The notes under the pieces were generated by a model. It saw nothing but the letters and a program-made list of their open reading frames with translations. It searched no databases and had not been told where the DNA came from. Both the position numbers and the translations under genes were made by a program. 40,897 nt of DNA from Deltaproteobacteria bacterium (GTDB lineage Bacteria > Desulfobacterota > DSM-4660 > Desulfatiglandales > HGW-15), in assembly GCA_019310485.1 (NCBI GenBank), contig JAFDEF010000025.1, positions 1 through 40,897 on the forward strand. The letters are read 5' to 3'. Shown in pieces: positions 22,604 through 31,064 of this stretch. Each line of letters begins with the position of its first letter. The first letter of the stretch is position 1.

Positions 22604-25186
22604 TCAGTCACCAGAGTCCTTTCTTTTTTTGCCCTTGATCTCATCAATCTTGGCAATCACCTTTTTCAAGTGTGCAGCCATGTGCCCGGCTTTTTGATAT
22701 CGTTTTTGTATATCTTTTTCCAGTGCCTTGTCGATAATTTTTTCCACAACTCTCGGGACCTTACCGTTGAGGCTGCGGGCCGGGGGATGCGGTTCTTTTG
22801 CTATCTGGTACATGAGCGAGGGCATGTCTTCCGCTGTAAATGGCCTTTGTCCAGTGAGAAGCTCGAAGAGCACGATACCCAGTGAGAAAATGTCGGAGCG
22901 GCCGTCGACTTTTTTTGCGCCGACCTGCTCGGGTGACATGTAAGAGGGGGTCCCAAGAACAACGCCGGTCTTTGTCTTGGAGGAGGCCGTTATCCTGGCA
23001 ATGCCAAAATCCGTCACCTTTACCTCTCCATTTTCCTTCAGCCGCATTATGTTGGCAGGCTTGATATCCCGGTGGACGATACCTTTCGAGTGGGCATAGT
23101 CAAGGGCATCGGCAACCTGCGCCACAACAGAAAGAGTTTCCCTCAGAGGAAGGAGGTTGCCTTTGCTCGTATATCGTTCAAGATCTTCTCCATCCAGGTA
23201 CTCCATCGCTATGTAGGCAAGATCTTGCTCCTCTCCGCAGTCATAGATCGTCAGTATATTTGGGTGGGCGAGGAGGCCCGCGGATTCTGCCTCCCTGAAA
23301 AATCTCTGCTTGATTTCCTCTAGCGCATCTTCGTCAAAATCAGAGAGCCTTATGGTTTTTATCGCAACTGTGCGATGAATTTTGGGATCCTTTCCCCTAT
23401 ATACAACACCCATCGCGCCTCGCCCCAGTTCACCAATTATCTCATACCTGCCCAGTGTAGGCTTGGTGCCTGTTGTTGCAAGTGTGGCTCCAATGTCACC
23501 TGGGTGTGGAGCACCGGAAGTGCCAAAGATCATTGATGCCTCGGCCTGTCGAAGCTTGGGGATTCTCTCGTCAAGATCCTTGAAATTGGTTCCATCTTGA
23601 ATGATAAGCCCGTAAGTAGCTAACGCCTTGGAGAACTGCCTTTTCCTTTCAAAGTCGAGACCCAGGTTATACAAAAGATCCTTAATGCCTTCTTGTTCTA
23701 CAGGAATTTTCCGGAATTTTTCAAGGGCAAGATCAAGCATCCCCTGTTGCTGGAAGGAGAGCCCAAGCATTTTGTTTGTTTCCGCTGAGTCAGCTTCCAC
23801 TTGATCCTTGACTTTTTCCGTTATCAGAAACTTTTTTGACATTACAAGCACATAACCTACAACCAAAAGAAGCAGGGAGGGCGTCACTTTTAGCCAGACG
23901 CTGCCTAGGAAAAAGAGCAACGTTCCGGCAACACCGTAAGAGGAGAAGAGTAACAGTGTTGTCAGGGCACCCGTGCCTGCCTTCATTCGCGGCATGGCAA
24001 AAGCAATAAAGAGACCAAACAGCACAAGAACTCCCAGTTCTGCAAACCCAATCCAGGGAGGCCGCGAATAGAACTTTTGCTGCAATATGTTGGCCACCCC
24101 ATTAGCCACGATTTCTATTCCCGGCAAGTTACCGGAGATTGGGGTAACGAACCGATTTCCAATCCCAGGTGCAGTGGGGCCGATAATCACGATTTTGTCC
24201 CTAAAAAGACTGGTTTGAATTTCGTTCTTGTATACTTTAGAAAAGCGCGTCTGGTGAAATGAAATGCCGGGGCCCTTGTTCCAGTTGATAAGGGTTCTCA
24301 TCTGGGGGTCTACTACTGGAACTTCGATAGTGGATGAAGAGCTCAGACGCAACCGTGTTCCATGTCCGAGAGTCAGTCTTATATCTTGGTCTTTCAATCC
24401 ATAAAAAGCCCTGACAATGGAAAGGGCAAAAGAGGGAAAGTAGATGTCTCTCAGGTACCCTATGGCATGTACCTGGCTTCTCACCGATCCGTCGGTGTCG
24501 GGAAAGAGATTTATGTGCCCTATGGCCGCAGCAGCACTGGCAAAAGAAGGCAGGATGGGCTTTACCCTGTTCAGCCTGATAACAGATCTTGAAGCCCATT
24601 CTTCATCACCAACCAAAACATTCTTGAAAGAATTTCTCAGCATGAATTCAGGAACTCTACTGTCTCGACTGGCACTCAGAGTATCAAAGTAAACAGGCAA
24701 GACCACATTGCCGGCTTCCTTAATAGCACCGCAGAGCTTGGCATCATTATCCAACTCAGCAACTGCTCGAGTAAGGCTTTTGTAAAAAACAAGTCCCTTG
24801 CCCTCCCTGGGGAGGCCCATACCTTGATAAGTGCGCTTCAAGTCTTTGATTGTCTTTAGCCCCTCACTTTCTTCAGGTTCGGGGAACAAGATGTCCAATG
24901 CTATGACCTTGGCCCCCGCAAGTGAAAGGCGCTCAACAGCCTGTGCAATGACATCCCTTGGCCAGGGGAAACGGCCGAGTTCTGATAAATCGTCATCGGA
25001 AATAGCAACCAGTTCTATGTCGGGATTTCTTTCTCCTGAAGCTGCTATTCTGGCTCTGAGATCGAAAGTTTTCATTTCAACAGGATCTGTGAAATCCAGT
25101 ACGCCGGTAAGTGTAATAAGCAGGAAAAAGGCCAACAAAGCTATGCCAGGCAGCCAATCCGGAATTGATTTTCTAGCTACTCTCAT
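22604..25186 (-). CDS. CHASE2-domain membrane Ser/Thr protein kinase, 860 aa
   Basis: Order: N-terminal membrane helix (about 13-33), a large extracytoplasmic CHASE2 sensor (about 35-370; Val-Ala-Ile-Ser-Asp-Asp-Asp-Leu and Ile-Ala-Leu-Asp-Ile-Leu-Phe-Pro-Glu-Pro are typical), three close membrane helices (about 380-450), a helical linker with TPR-like character, then a complete Hanks-type kinase (about 575-845). Kinase motifs include Gly-Arg-Gly-Ala-Met-Gly-Val-Val-Tyr, the Ala-Ile-Lys lysine, His-Arg-Asp-Ile-Lys-Pro-Ala-Asn and Asp-Phe-Gly-Ile-Ala. Sensor-first, kinase-last is the reverse of PknB-type kinases. ATP-binding and catalytic residues are intact. The PP2C gene next to it is the probable antagonist. 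The CHASE2 ligand is unknown. Confidence 0.93.
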   Translation of the reverse strand: MRVARKSIPDWLPGIALLAFFLLITLTGVLDFTDPVEMKTFDLRARIAASGERNPDIELVAISDDDLSELGRFPWPRDVIAQAVERLSLAGAKVIALDILFPEPEESEGLKTIKDLKRTYQGMGLPREGKGLVFYKSLTRAVAELDNDAKLCGAIKEAGNVVLPVYFDTLSASRDSRVPEFMLRNSFKNVLVGDEEWASRSVIRLNRVKPILPSFASAAAAIGHINLFPDTDGSVRSQVHAIGYLRDIYFPSFALSIVRAFYGLKDQDIRLTLGHGTRLRLSSSSTIEVPVVDPQMRTLINWNKGPGISFHQTRFSKVYKNEIQTSLFRDKIVIIGPTAPGIGNRFVTPISGNLPGIEIVANGVANILQQKFYSRPPWIGFAELGVLVLFGLFIAFAMPRMKAGTGALTTLLLFSSYGVAGTLLFFLGSVWLKVTPSLLLLVVGYVLVMSKKFLITEKVKDQVEADSAETNKMLGLSFQQQGMLDLALEKFRKIPVEQEGIKDLLYNLGLDFERKRQFSKALATYGLIIQDGTNFKDLDERIPKLRQAEASMIFGTSGAPHPGDIGATLATTGTKPTLGRYEIIGELGRGAMGVVYRGKDPKIHRTVAIKTIRLSDFDEDALEEIKQRFFREAESAGLLAHPNILTIYDCGEEQDLAYIAMEYLDGEDLERYTSKGNLLPLRETLSVVAQVADALDYAHSKGIVHRDIKPANIMRLKENGEVKVTDFGIARITASSKTKTGVVLGTPSYMSPEQVGAKKVDGRSDIFSLGIVLFELLTGQRPFTAEDMPSLMYQIAKEPHPPARSLNGKVPRVVEKIIDKALEKDIQKRYQKAGHMAAHLKKVIAKIDEIKGKKRKDSGD

Positions 25187-25222
25187 AGGTGATTTTGTTT
25201 TTCAACCTGTACCCAGTAAAAT

Positions 25223-25801
25223 TCACAGCACCAGGTAAGGGCGTATCTTTTTGTAAAGTTTGGGCCCAATTCCCTGTACTTCAGTTAACTCACGGATATC
25301 TCTAAATCTTTTCCGCCTGGATCTTTCCTCAACAATTGCATGGGCAAGAGCTGCTCCAATTCCCGGAATGGCTGTGAAGCCTTCTTGAGTCTCCCTGTTG
25401 AGCGAAATTGGGATGCCCAGTGTGATTTTGAAAAAGGCGGACATTCGGCCAAAAGAAACTTTGGATCTCTCCCCGAGGCTTATGATGGTGACCTTTGAAC
25501 CAGAGATAAGTCTTCGGCGATCAGTCGCCATCGGGGAGCCGGTCCAGCTATCCGGCCTCCCTGCTGCCTCGATAAGTGCGGCAATATCGGGTTGTCTGCC
25601 AAAGGCGTAGACTCCCGGGTGCCTTACATCACCACCCACCTCAATGAGAAAGCCTGCCCTACGGGCGAATGCGAAAGACTTTGGGTGCCCTGAAGAAAGC
25701 TTTAAAAAATGAAATGCTACTAGGATAAGAAAAAGAAGCAGAACACCTTTCCATTGATTACCGGTCCTCTTGGGGGTCATTCTCAAGACCAAATGCATCA
25801 T
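25223..25801 (-). CDS. ComEA-like membrane-anchored helix-hairpin-helix protein
   Basis: One N-terminal membrane helix is followed by an SLBB-like segment ([13 protein letters not shown]) and two C-terminal helix-hairpin-helix motifs (Ile-Pro-Gly-Ile-Gly-Ala-Ala-Leu-Ala and Val-Gln-Gly-Ile-Gly-Pro-Lys-Leu). This is the arrangement of ComEA, which binds DNA outside the membrane in competence. No other competence genes are in view, so a role in transformation is only possible. The 5' end overlaps the lysC 3' end: ATG 25801 has AGGG six bases upstream; ATG 25780 is the alternative. The protein is about 192 aa. Confidence 0.8.
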   Translation of the reverse strand: MMHLVLRMTPKRTGNQWKGVLLLFLILVAFHFLKLSSGHPKSFAFARRAGFLIEVGGDVRHPGVYAFGRQPDIAALIEAAGRPDSWTGSPMATDRRRLISGSKVTIISLGERSKVSFGRMSAFFKITLGIPISLNRETQEGFTAIPGIGAALAHAIVEERSRRKRFRDIRELTEVQGIGPKLYKKIRPYLVL

Positions 25802-26990
25802 GGAGAACCCTGACAGCAAGTTCAGTGTATTTCTCTTCAATCACGCACGATATCTTTATTTCAGAAGTACTAATCATCATAATGTTAATGTTTTCGTTAG
25901 CCAGGGCCTGGAACATTTTCTGGGCAATTCCAGCATGATTTCTCATGCCAACGCCAATTATGGAGACCTTGGCAATGTTCTCGTCCCCGAGAACTTTCTC
26001 TGCCCCTATTTCCTTGGCCACATCACTGACCCTTTTCATGCTTTCGTAGAAATCCGCTTTTGGAACAGTGAAAGTGAGATCAGTGATTCCATCCTCACTC
26101 GTATTCTGAACAATCATATCGACAACGATTTCAGCTTTAAACATTGGCTCAAGGAGTTTGGCTGCAATTCCAGGCTTGTCAGGGACTTTCTTGATGGTTA
26201 TCCTTGCCTCGTTCTTGTTATAAGCAACCCCAGAGACAACCACTTTTTCCATATCTTTTGTTTCTGCTACAACCATTGTTCCCCTTTCTGATGTAAATGT
26301 TGACCTTACTTGGATAGGAACGCCAAATTTCTTGGCGAATTCTACTGCCCTGATTTGGAGGACCTTAGCGCCCATACTGGCCATTTCCAGCATTTCATCA
26401 TATGAGATTACCTCCAGTTTTCTGGCCTTGGGACATACGTTTGGGTCAGTAGTGTAAACCCCGTTTACGTCAGTAAATATCTCGCACACTTCAGCATTGA
26501 GGGCTGCAGCCAGGGCTACTGCCGTCGTATCAGATCCTCCGCGGCCCAGTGTAGTGATATTTCCTTTCTCATCCATGCCCTGAAACCCGGCAATAGCAAC
26601 AATCTTGTTTTTTTCGAGCTCCTTCAAGATACGTTCCGTATCAACTTCGTGAATATGAGCTTTGCCGTAAAGATGGTCAGTATGGATGGCGACCTGAAAG
26701 CCGAGCAGAGAACACGCATTGTATCCCATGGACTTTACGGCCAATGCAAAGAGGGCAACACTCACCTGCTCTCCTGTGGCTAGAAGAACATCCAGCTCTC
26801 TTGGGTCCGGCTGTGGGGTCATTTCCTGAGCGAGCCGAATTAGGTTGTCTGTTTGACCTGCCATGGCCGACAAAACAACAACCACCTTGTGCCCCTTTTT
26901 GTAATAGTCCAGTACCCTTTTGGCAACGTTTCTGATTTTCTCAATATCTGCGACTGATGTGCCACCGTACTTTTGTACAATAAGTGCCAT
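25758..26990 (-). CDS. lysC: Aspartate kinase
   Basis: First step of the lysine, threonine, methionine and diaminopimelate pathway. Seen: Val-Gln-Lys-Tyr-Gly-Gly-Thr-Ser-Val at the N terminus, Gly-Arg-Gly-Gly-Ser-Asp-Thr-Thr-Ala near 155, [12 protein letters not shown], and two C-terminal ACT domains that normally bind lysine and threonine. Start 26990 is fixed by GAGG seven bases upstream and the conserved N terminus; the frame is open 11 more codons. 410 aa, normal for the monofunctional class. A 190-nt upstream gap with a hairpin suggests that its own promoter lies there. Confidence 0.96.
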   Translation of the reverse strand: MALIVQKYGGTSVADIEKIRNVAKRVLDYYKKGHKVVVVLSAMAGQTDNLIRLAQEMTPQPDPRELDVLLATGEQVSVALFALAVKSMGYNACSLLGFQVAIHTDHLYGKAHIHEVDTERILKELEKNKIVAIAGFQGMDEKGNITTLGRGGSDTTAVALAAALNAEVCEIFTDVNGVYTTDPNVCPKARKLEVISYDEMLEMASMGAKVLQIRAVEFAKKFGVPIQVRSTFTSERGTMVVAETKDMEKVVVSGVAYNKNEARITIKKVPDKPGIAAKLLEPMFKAEIVVDMIVQNTSEDGITDLTFTVPKADFYESMKRVSDVAKEIGAEKVLGDENIAKVSIIGVGMRNHAGIAQKMFQALANENINIMMISTSEIKISCVIEEKYTELAVRVLHDAFGLENDPQEDR

Positions 26991-27016
26991 TCCGCCCTCT
27001 ACACGTAGCGAGATTT

Positions 27017-27059
27017 GCAGCACAGACGCCTTTTGCGGCTGTTTTTTCGGGAGTGCTGC
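27017..27059 (-). promoter_or_regulatory. Leader hairpin upstream of lysC
   Basis: GCAGCAC (27017-27023) pairs with GTGCTGC (27053-27059) on either strand, about 27 nt upstream of the lysC start, enclosing an inner partly paired GC-rich core. A possible promoter (TTGCTT and TATATG-like elements) lies just upstream at about 27,065-27,105. The leader is too short for a lysine riboswitch. Role uncertain. Confidence 0.35.
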
Positions 27060-27181
27060 GATTTTGAATCATATACTAAATCCGGGAAAAAGAGACAAGC
27101 AAATAAGACATTTTTACCAAAAAATGGTCTAAAGCTTTAGCAACAACGAAGCTGTAAAGCTCGTGGAATAAGCGGACCTGT

Positions 27182-27652
27182 TCAAGCCCGGAGGGACTCA
27201 ATGATCTGCACGGCCCTGGGATGAATTGCTGCGAACTTGATGAGGCGCTCATTTTCGTTTGGGATGCTGAGTTCGACTCTTATGCTGTTTTCGGGAAGGA
27301 TTTCAGGCCAGCGGTCCGCCCACTCCAAAACAACGACCCCTCCTGCGTATAGATACTCTTCCAGACCTGCTGAAATAAATTCAGCAACATTTCCAAGCCG
27401 ATAGACATCAATATGGTAGAGAGTGACCCTGCCTTCGTACTCATTTACAAGGGCAAATGAGGGGCTTGTGACAACAGTTGCCGGGTCAACTCCAAGACCA
27501 AGGGCAATTCCTTTGGTAAGCCATGTCTTGCCGCTCCCCAGCTCTCCAACAAGCCCAACAACGTCACCTGCGGTCAAAAGAGAGCCGAGGCTCTGGCCCA
27601 GGCGAATCGTCTCTTTCCCGGAATTTGTTATTATCTTGAATTCTTTTATCAT
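27182..27652 (-). CDS. tsaE: tRNA threonylcarbamoyladenosine biosynthesis ATPase TsaE
   Basis: It is the ATPase partner of TsaD/TsaB in t6A formation. Walker A Gly-Glu-Leu-Gly-Ser-Gly-Lys-Thr lies near residue 40. Ser-Pro-Ser-Phe-Ala-Leu-Val-Asn-Glu-Tyr, His-Ile-Asp-Val-Tyr-Arg-Leu and Val-Val-Leu-Glu-Trp-Ala-Asp-Arg follow in family order. 156 aa, normal. It lies downstream of the NAD(P)HX repair gene, a conserved neighbourhood in many bacteria. Confidence 0.95.
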   Translation of the reverse strand: MIKEFKIITNSGKETIRLGQSLGSLLTAGDVVGLVGELGSGKTWLTKGIALGLGVDPATVVTSPSFALVNEYEGRVTLYHIDVYRLGNVAEFISAGLEEYLYAGGVVVLEWADRWPEILPENSIRVELSIPNENERLIKFAAIHPRAVQIIESLRA

Positions 27653-27776
27653 TTAGCTCTATTTTATGACCCGGATCTCAGCCCACTGCAAGGCTTTGAA
27701 TTAATTCAACGGCTCTCTGTTGCTGCAAGATCTCAAGGCTTCGTAACGGCACCGGAAAGAAAAATTGTATTCTATA

Positions 27777-29381
27777 CTATAGGGAGTTGTAGAAATCAGC
27801 ATGAGGGGGTGGAGCCTCTAAAGGCCATTCCCCCTGTGCCAGGCAGGCGGTTAGCAGAGGGACGGTGTCAAGCAACTCGCTGGCCAGTACACCTGACTGC
27901 CCCATATCCTCGGCAAGCGCGTCTGCAGCCAGGCCGTGGACATACACTCCCGCAATTGCCGCCTTGGATAGCGGCCATCCCCTGGCAACAAAACCCGCAA
28001 TCAGGCCAGTTAAAACATCACCAGAGCCTCCACTGGCCAGAGCCGGATTACCCGTTGGATTAAGGTGTACCTCTCCCCCTGGCTCTGCGATCACTGTTCT
28101 GGCACCTTTGAGGACCAGAATACAGGCATGGGCTTGGGCAAACTCGGCAGCAATTTCCACGCGGTTCTTTTGAACCTCAGCAGGTGTTGAAGAAATTAGG
28201 CGCGCCATTTCTCCGGGGTGAGGGGTGAGAATGGCTCTTGTTTCTTTGTGGCCAAGAGCTTCCAGCTCGCCTGGAAGGGCATTCAGGCCATCAGCATCAA
28301 TTATGACAGGGAGCGGACATTGAGCTATAATCCGCCTTACAAGCGCCTTTGTTTCCTCGCGTGTGGAAAGCCCGGGACCAATAGCCAGGGCGGTTTTCCC
28401 TTCCATAAGCTGGTAGATATGCTTTTCGGCATCCATTGAGAGCGTACCGTCTCCTGTTTCAGGCAGGGGGAAGGTCATGGCCTCGGTTAGCTTATTTTCA
28501 AGTATGGGATTCAGGCTACCGGGGATGCCAACGGTAACAAGTCCCGCCCCGGCTCGGAGAGCCCCAAGAGCGGTCATGGTGGCAGCGCCTGTCTTTCCGG
28601 TTGATCCGGCAAGCACCAAGAGATGCCCGCGCCTGCCTTTGTGCACATCCGGTTTTTCTACATTGAACAGGGAGCTGAATTCACTTGGTTCGACTATACT
28701 GATTTTGCCGGGTACGGTATCAGCTACTTTGCTCGGAATCCCGATATCAACTCTCATGAGTCGTCCTACAAAGTGCGCCCCTGGAAAAACGAACTCCCCC
28801 AGTTTTGGAAAGCCGAATGTAACCGTCAACTCTGCCTTTATTGCCACGCCCATGACCTGCCCTGTGTCTGCATTCAGTCCCGAGGGAATATCTATTGACA
28901 TAATTGGTTTTTTGGCGGAATTGGCATCTTGGATAACCTGTTCGTAGAAACCTTTGACAGGAGCGTTTAAGCCGGTTCCAAAAATGCCGTCAACTATATA
29001 GTCGCAACCAGAGATTAGCCGGCGATGCTCTGCCCATGCTGCAGAGTCAGGGACTTCAAGGATATCCAGCCCCATACGGGTAAGTACTTCAAAGTTGGTT
29101 AGAGCATCACCCGAGAGCTTTTCAAATTTTGAGAGAACAATGACTGTTGTCTTAAACCCCAGCTCATTAAGATACCTGGCAATGACATAGCCATCTCCCC
29201 CGTTATTACCACGGCCACAAAGAAAAAGGACATGGGAGCCGACAAGGGGTTTAAAATGATCCAGGAACAACTTGGTAGCACCCCTTCCAGCATTTTCCAT
29301 GAGAACAGCGCCGGGGATTCCCAGTTCCTGGATGGTAACTCTGTCCATTTCTTGTATTTCTGAAGCCTTAACCAACCTCAA
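27777..29381 (-). CDS. nnr: Bifunctional NAD(P)H-hydrate repair enzyme (epimerase + ADP-dependent dehydratase)
   Basis: It repairs hydrated NADH/NADPH. N-terminal domain (about 1-215, YjeF_N): Glu-Asn-Ala-Gly-Arg-Gly, Cys-Gly-Arg-Gly-Asn-Asn-Gly-Gly-Asp-Gly and Asp-Ile-Pro-Ser-Gly-Leu. C-terminal domain (about 235-520, ribokinase-like): Lys-Gly-Arg-Arg-Gly-His, Pro-His-Pro-Gly-Glu-Met, and Gly-Ser-Gly-Asp-Val-Leu-Thr-Gly. Start TTG 29381 is chosen for GGAG seven bases upstream and the usual Arg-Leu-Val-Lys-Ala N terminus; it lies inside the last codons of acpS. 534 aa, normal for the fused form. Confidence 0.94.
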   Translation of the reverse strand: MRLVKASEIQEMDRVTIQELGIPGAVLMENAGRGATKLFLDHFKPLVGSHVLFLCGRGNNGGDGYVIARYLNELGFKTTVIVLSKFEKLSGDALTNFEVLTRMGLDILEVPDSAAWAEHRRLISGCDYIVDGIFGTGLNAPVKGFYEQVIQDANSAKKPIMSIDIPSGLNADTGQVMGVAIKAELTVTFGFPKLGEFVFPGAHFVGRLMRVDIGIPSKVADTVPGKISIVEPSEFSSLFNVEKPDVHKGRRGHLLVLAGSTGKTGAATMTALGALRAGAGLVTVGIPGSLNPILENKLTEAMTFPLPETGDGTLSMDAEKHIYQLMEGKTALAIGPGLSTREETKALVRRIIAQCPLPVIIDADGLNALPGELEALGHKETRAILTPHPGEMARLISSTPAEVQKNRVEIAAEFAQAHACILVLKGARTVIAEPGGEVHLNPTGNPALASGGSGDVLTGLIAGFVARGWPLSKAAIAGVYVHGLAADALAEDMGQSGVLASELLDTVPLLTACLAQGEWPLEAPPPHADFYNSL

Positions 29382-29760
29382 TGTTCTTCTCCAACACCAC
29401 GACAGCCACCCCAAACTGCCCCTCGTCAGAGAGGCTGAGATGAAAGCGTTTAATGTTTTTCTCCTGGCAGATTTCAGAAGACCTGCCCTTGACCCTCAGT
29501 TCGGGCTTTCCTCCTTTTAGATGAAAAACTTCTATATCAGACCACCTCACACCTTTTCGCATTCCGAGGCCGAGGGCCTTGGAAAAAGCTTCCTTGGCGG
29601 CAAAATGAAGAGCATAAGATGAGGCTGGATGGGGCCTTTTGCTGCATGTTTCAATTTCGGTTGAGGTAAAGACCCTCCCGGTAAAACGCTTTCCCCACCT
29701 TCTCAGCACTGCCTGCATACGGCCTATGTTAACAAGGTCAATACCTATACCATAAATCAT
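29368..29760 (-). CDS. acpS: Holo-[acyl-carrier-protein] synthase
   Basis: It attaches 4'-phosphopantetheine from CoA to acyl carrier protein. Seen: N-terminal Gly-Ile-Gly-Ile-Asp-Leu-Val with the metal-binding Asp, Phe-Thr-Ser-Thr-Glu-Ile, and Phe-Ala-Ala-Lys-Glu-Ala-Phe-Ser-Lys-Ala-Leu-Gly near 55-65. 130 aa, normal. It lies four bases downstream of pdxJ and overlaps the start of the next gene by 14 bases, so the three are likely co-translated. Confidence 0.96.
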   Translation of the reverse strand: MIYGIGIDLVNIGRMQAVLRRWGKRFTGRVFTSTEIETCSKRPHPASSYALHFAAKEAFSKALGLGMRKGVRWSDIEVFHLKGGKPELRVKGRSSEICQEKNIKRFHLSLSDEGQFGVAVVVLEKNIEVG

Positions 29761-29764
29761 GGGC

Positions 29765-30484
29765 CTAAAAATCTCTCACAAGTTCAAGCATTTCTCTTAC
29801 TGCTTTTTCAAAACCCACGATCACGGCTCGTGCAACGATACTGTGGCCAATGCTGTATTCTTCGATCAGGGGAAGGGACTTGAATCTTTTTATGTTAACG
29901 TAGTTAAGGCCGTGACCCGCGCTTATGCCCAATCTAAGAGCAGAAGCTTTATTCACTGCTACTCCGATACGCTCAAATAGCTCGCGGGCCTCGCTCTCGG
30001 AGTGAGCCTCCGAGTAATGACCCGTATGAATTTCCACGATATCTGCGCCTGCCTCATGGGCTGCTTCTATCTGGGTGGGGTCCGGGTCAACAAAAAAGCT
30101 CACCTGAATACCCTCCTGCTTTAATTGGTCAACTGCTTTCTTGTAGTGCTCAGGGTTGGCCCTCACATCCAGCCCGCCCTCTGTTGTAAGCTCTTCTCGC
30201 CTTTCAGGCACAAGGGTGACCAGGTCAGGCTTGGTACTTGCAGCAATGTTAAGCATTTCGGACACTGCCGCCATTTCCATGTTCAACTTGGTCTTAACTG
30301 TCTGGCGAAGCAGGGCAAGATCTCTATCCTTTATGTGCCTTCTATCCTCTCTGAGATGGCAGATAATTCCATCAGCTCCGGCCAGCTCAGCAATCCCGGC
30401 TGCCAGAACTGGATCAGGCTCATTTATGCCGCGTGCCTCTCGAACAGTAGCCACATGGTCCACATTAACTGCTAGGCGTGCCAT
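29765..30484 (-). CDS. pdxJ: Pyridoxine 5'-phosphate synthase
   Basis: Ring-closing enzyme of vitamin B6 synthesis (deoxyxylulose 5-phosphate route). The N-terminal [27 protein letters not shown] and Glu-Ile-His-Thr-Gly-His-Tyr are diagnostic. ATG 30484 is used because GGGAGA lies close upstream and the family begins here; eight additional codons are open. 239 aa, normal. Its presence implies de novo PLP synthesis by the DXP-dependent pathway. Confidence 0.96.
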   Translation of the reverse strand: MARLAVNVDHVATVREARGINEPDPVLAAGIAELAGADGIICHLREDRRHIKDRDLALLRQTVKTKLNMEMAAVSEMLNIAASTKPDLVTLVPERREELTTEGGLDVRANPEHYKKAVDQLKQEGIQVSFFVDPDPTQIEAAHEAGADIVEIHTGHYSEAHSESEARELFERIGVAVNKASALRLGISAGHGLNYVNIKRFKSLPLIEEYSIGHSIVARAVIVGFEKAVREMLELVRDF

Positions 30485-30623
30485 TTTATCTCCCTCCATG
30501 CAAGACATTCACAAGACGTTCATGAATTTGAAAAACATCATATCATTCTGGCTTTTTCCCATAACCCTATTGCATCTTTTTAGAAGGCAAAAATGTTACC
30601 AAGAATATAAAGTGAAATCCCTG

Positions 30624-31064
30624 TTACATCTCCTTGATAAGGGCCAAAAGCCTTTCTTCTTCCTTGAACATCAGCGTCGCATCCTCTGGAGACTTTTCGT
30701 GATCGTAGCCAAGAAGGTGCAGAATTCCGTGAATAAGAAGGCGAAAAAGGGTTTCCTCCAGGGATTCCCCGGATTCATTTGATTCGTCCACGGCCCTTTC
30801 CACGGAAACAACAACATCTCCGAGAAGGTTTGTTTCTACAAGGGGAGGTGGCCCTCCCGACATTGGGAAAGCGAGCACGTTAGTAGGTCCTTTCCTTTTC
30901 AGATAGCGCTGGTTCAGTTCGGCAATATGTCTGTCTCCTGTTAGAAGAACACTGAGTTCGCAATCTTTACAGCCCAAGTCTTTTAAGACTTTTGTTAACT
31001 TCTGCACTATCTTCCGGCTTTTCAGGCCCGGAATCTTCTGTTCCAAAAGAACCTGTATTTTCAT
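30624..31064 (-). CDS. ybeY: Endoribonuclease YbeY (rRNA maturation factor)
   Basis: It is a metal-dependent RNase for 16S rRNA 3'-end maturation and ribosome quality control. The zinc motif His-Gly-Ile-Leu-His-Leu-Leu-Gly-Tyr-Asp-His is present near residue 113, and Thr-Asn-Val-Leu-Ala-Phe-Pro is typical. The N-terminal sequence up to Tyr-Leu-Lys-Arg-Lys-Gly-Pro-Thr looks genuine, so the gene overlaps the 3' end of the PgpH-type gene by 98 bases. 146 aa, normal. phoH, this HD hydrolase and ybeY are neighbours in many bacteria. Confidence 0.94.
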   Translation of the reverse strand: MKIQVLLEQKIPGLKSRKIVQKLTKVLKDLGCKDCELSVLLTGDRHIAELNQRYLKRKGPTNVLAFPMSGGPPPLVETNLLGDVVVSVERAVDESNESGESLEETLFRLLIHGILHLLGYDHEKSPEDATLMFKEEERLLALIKEM

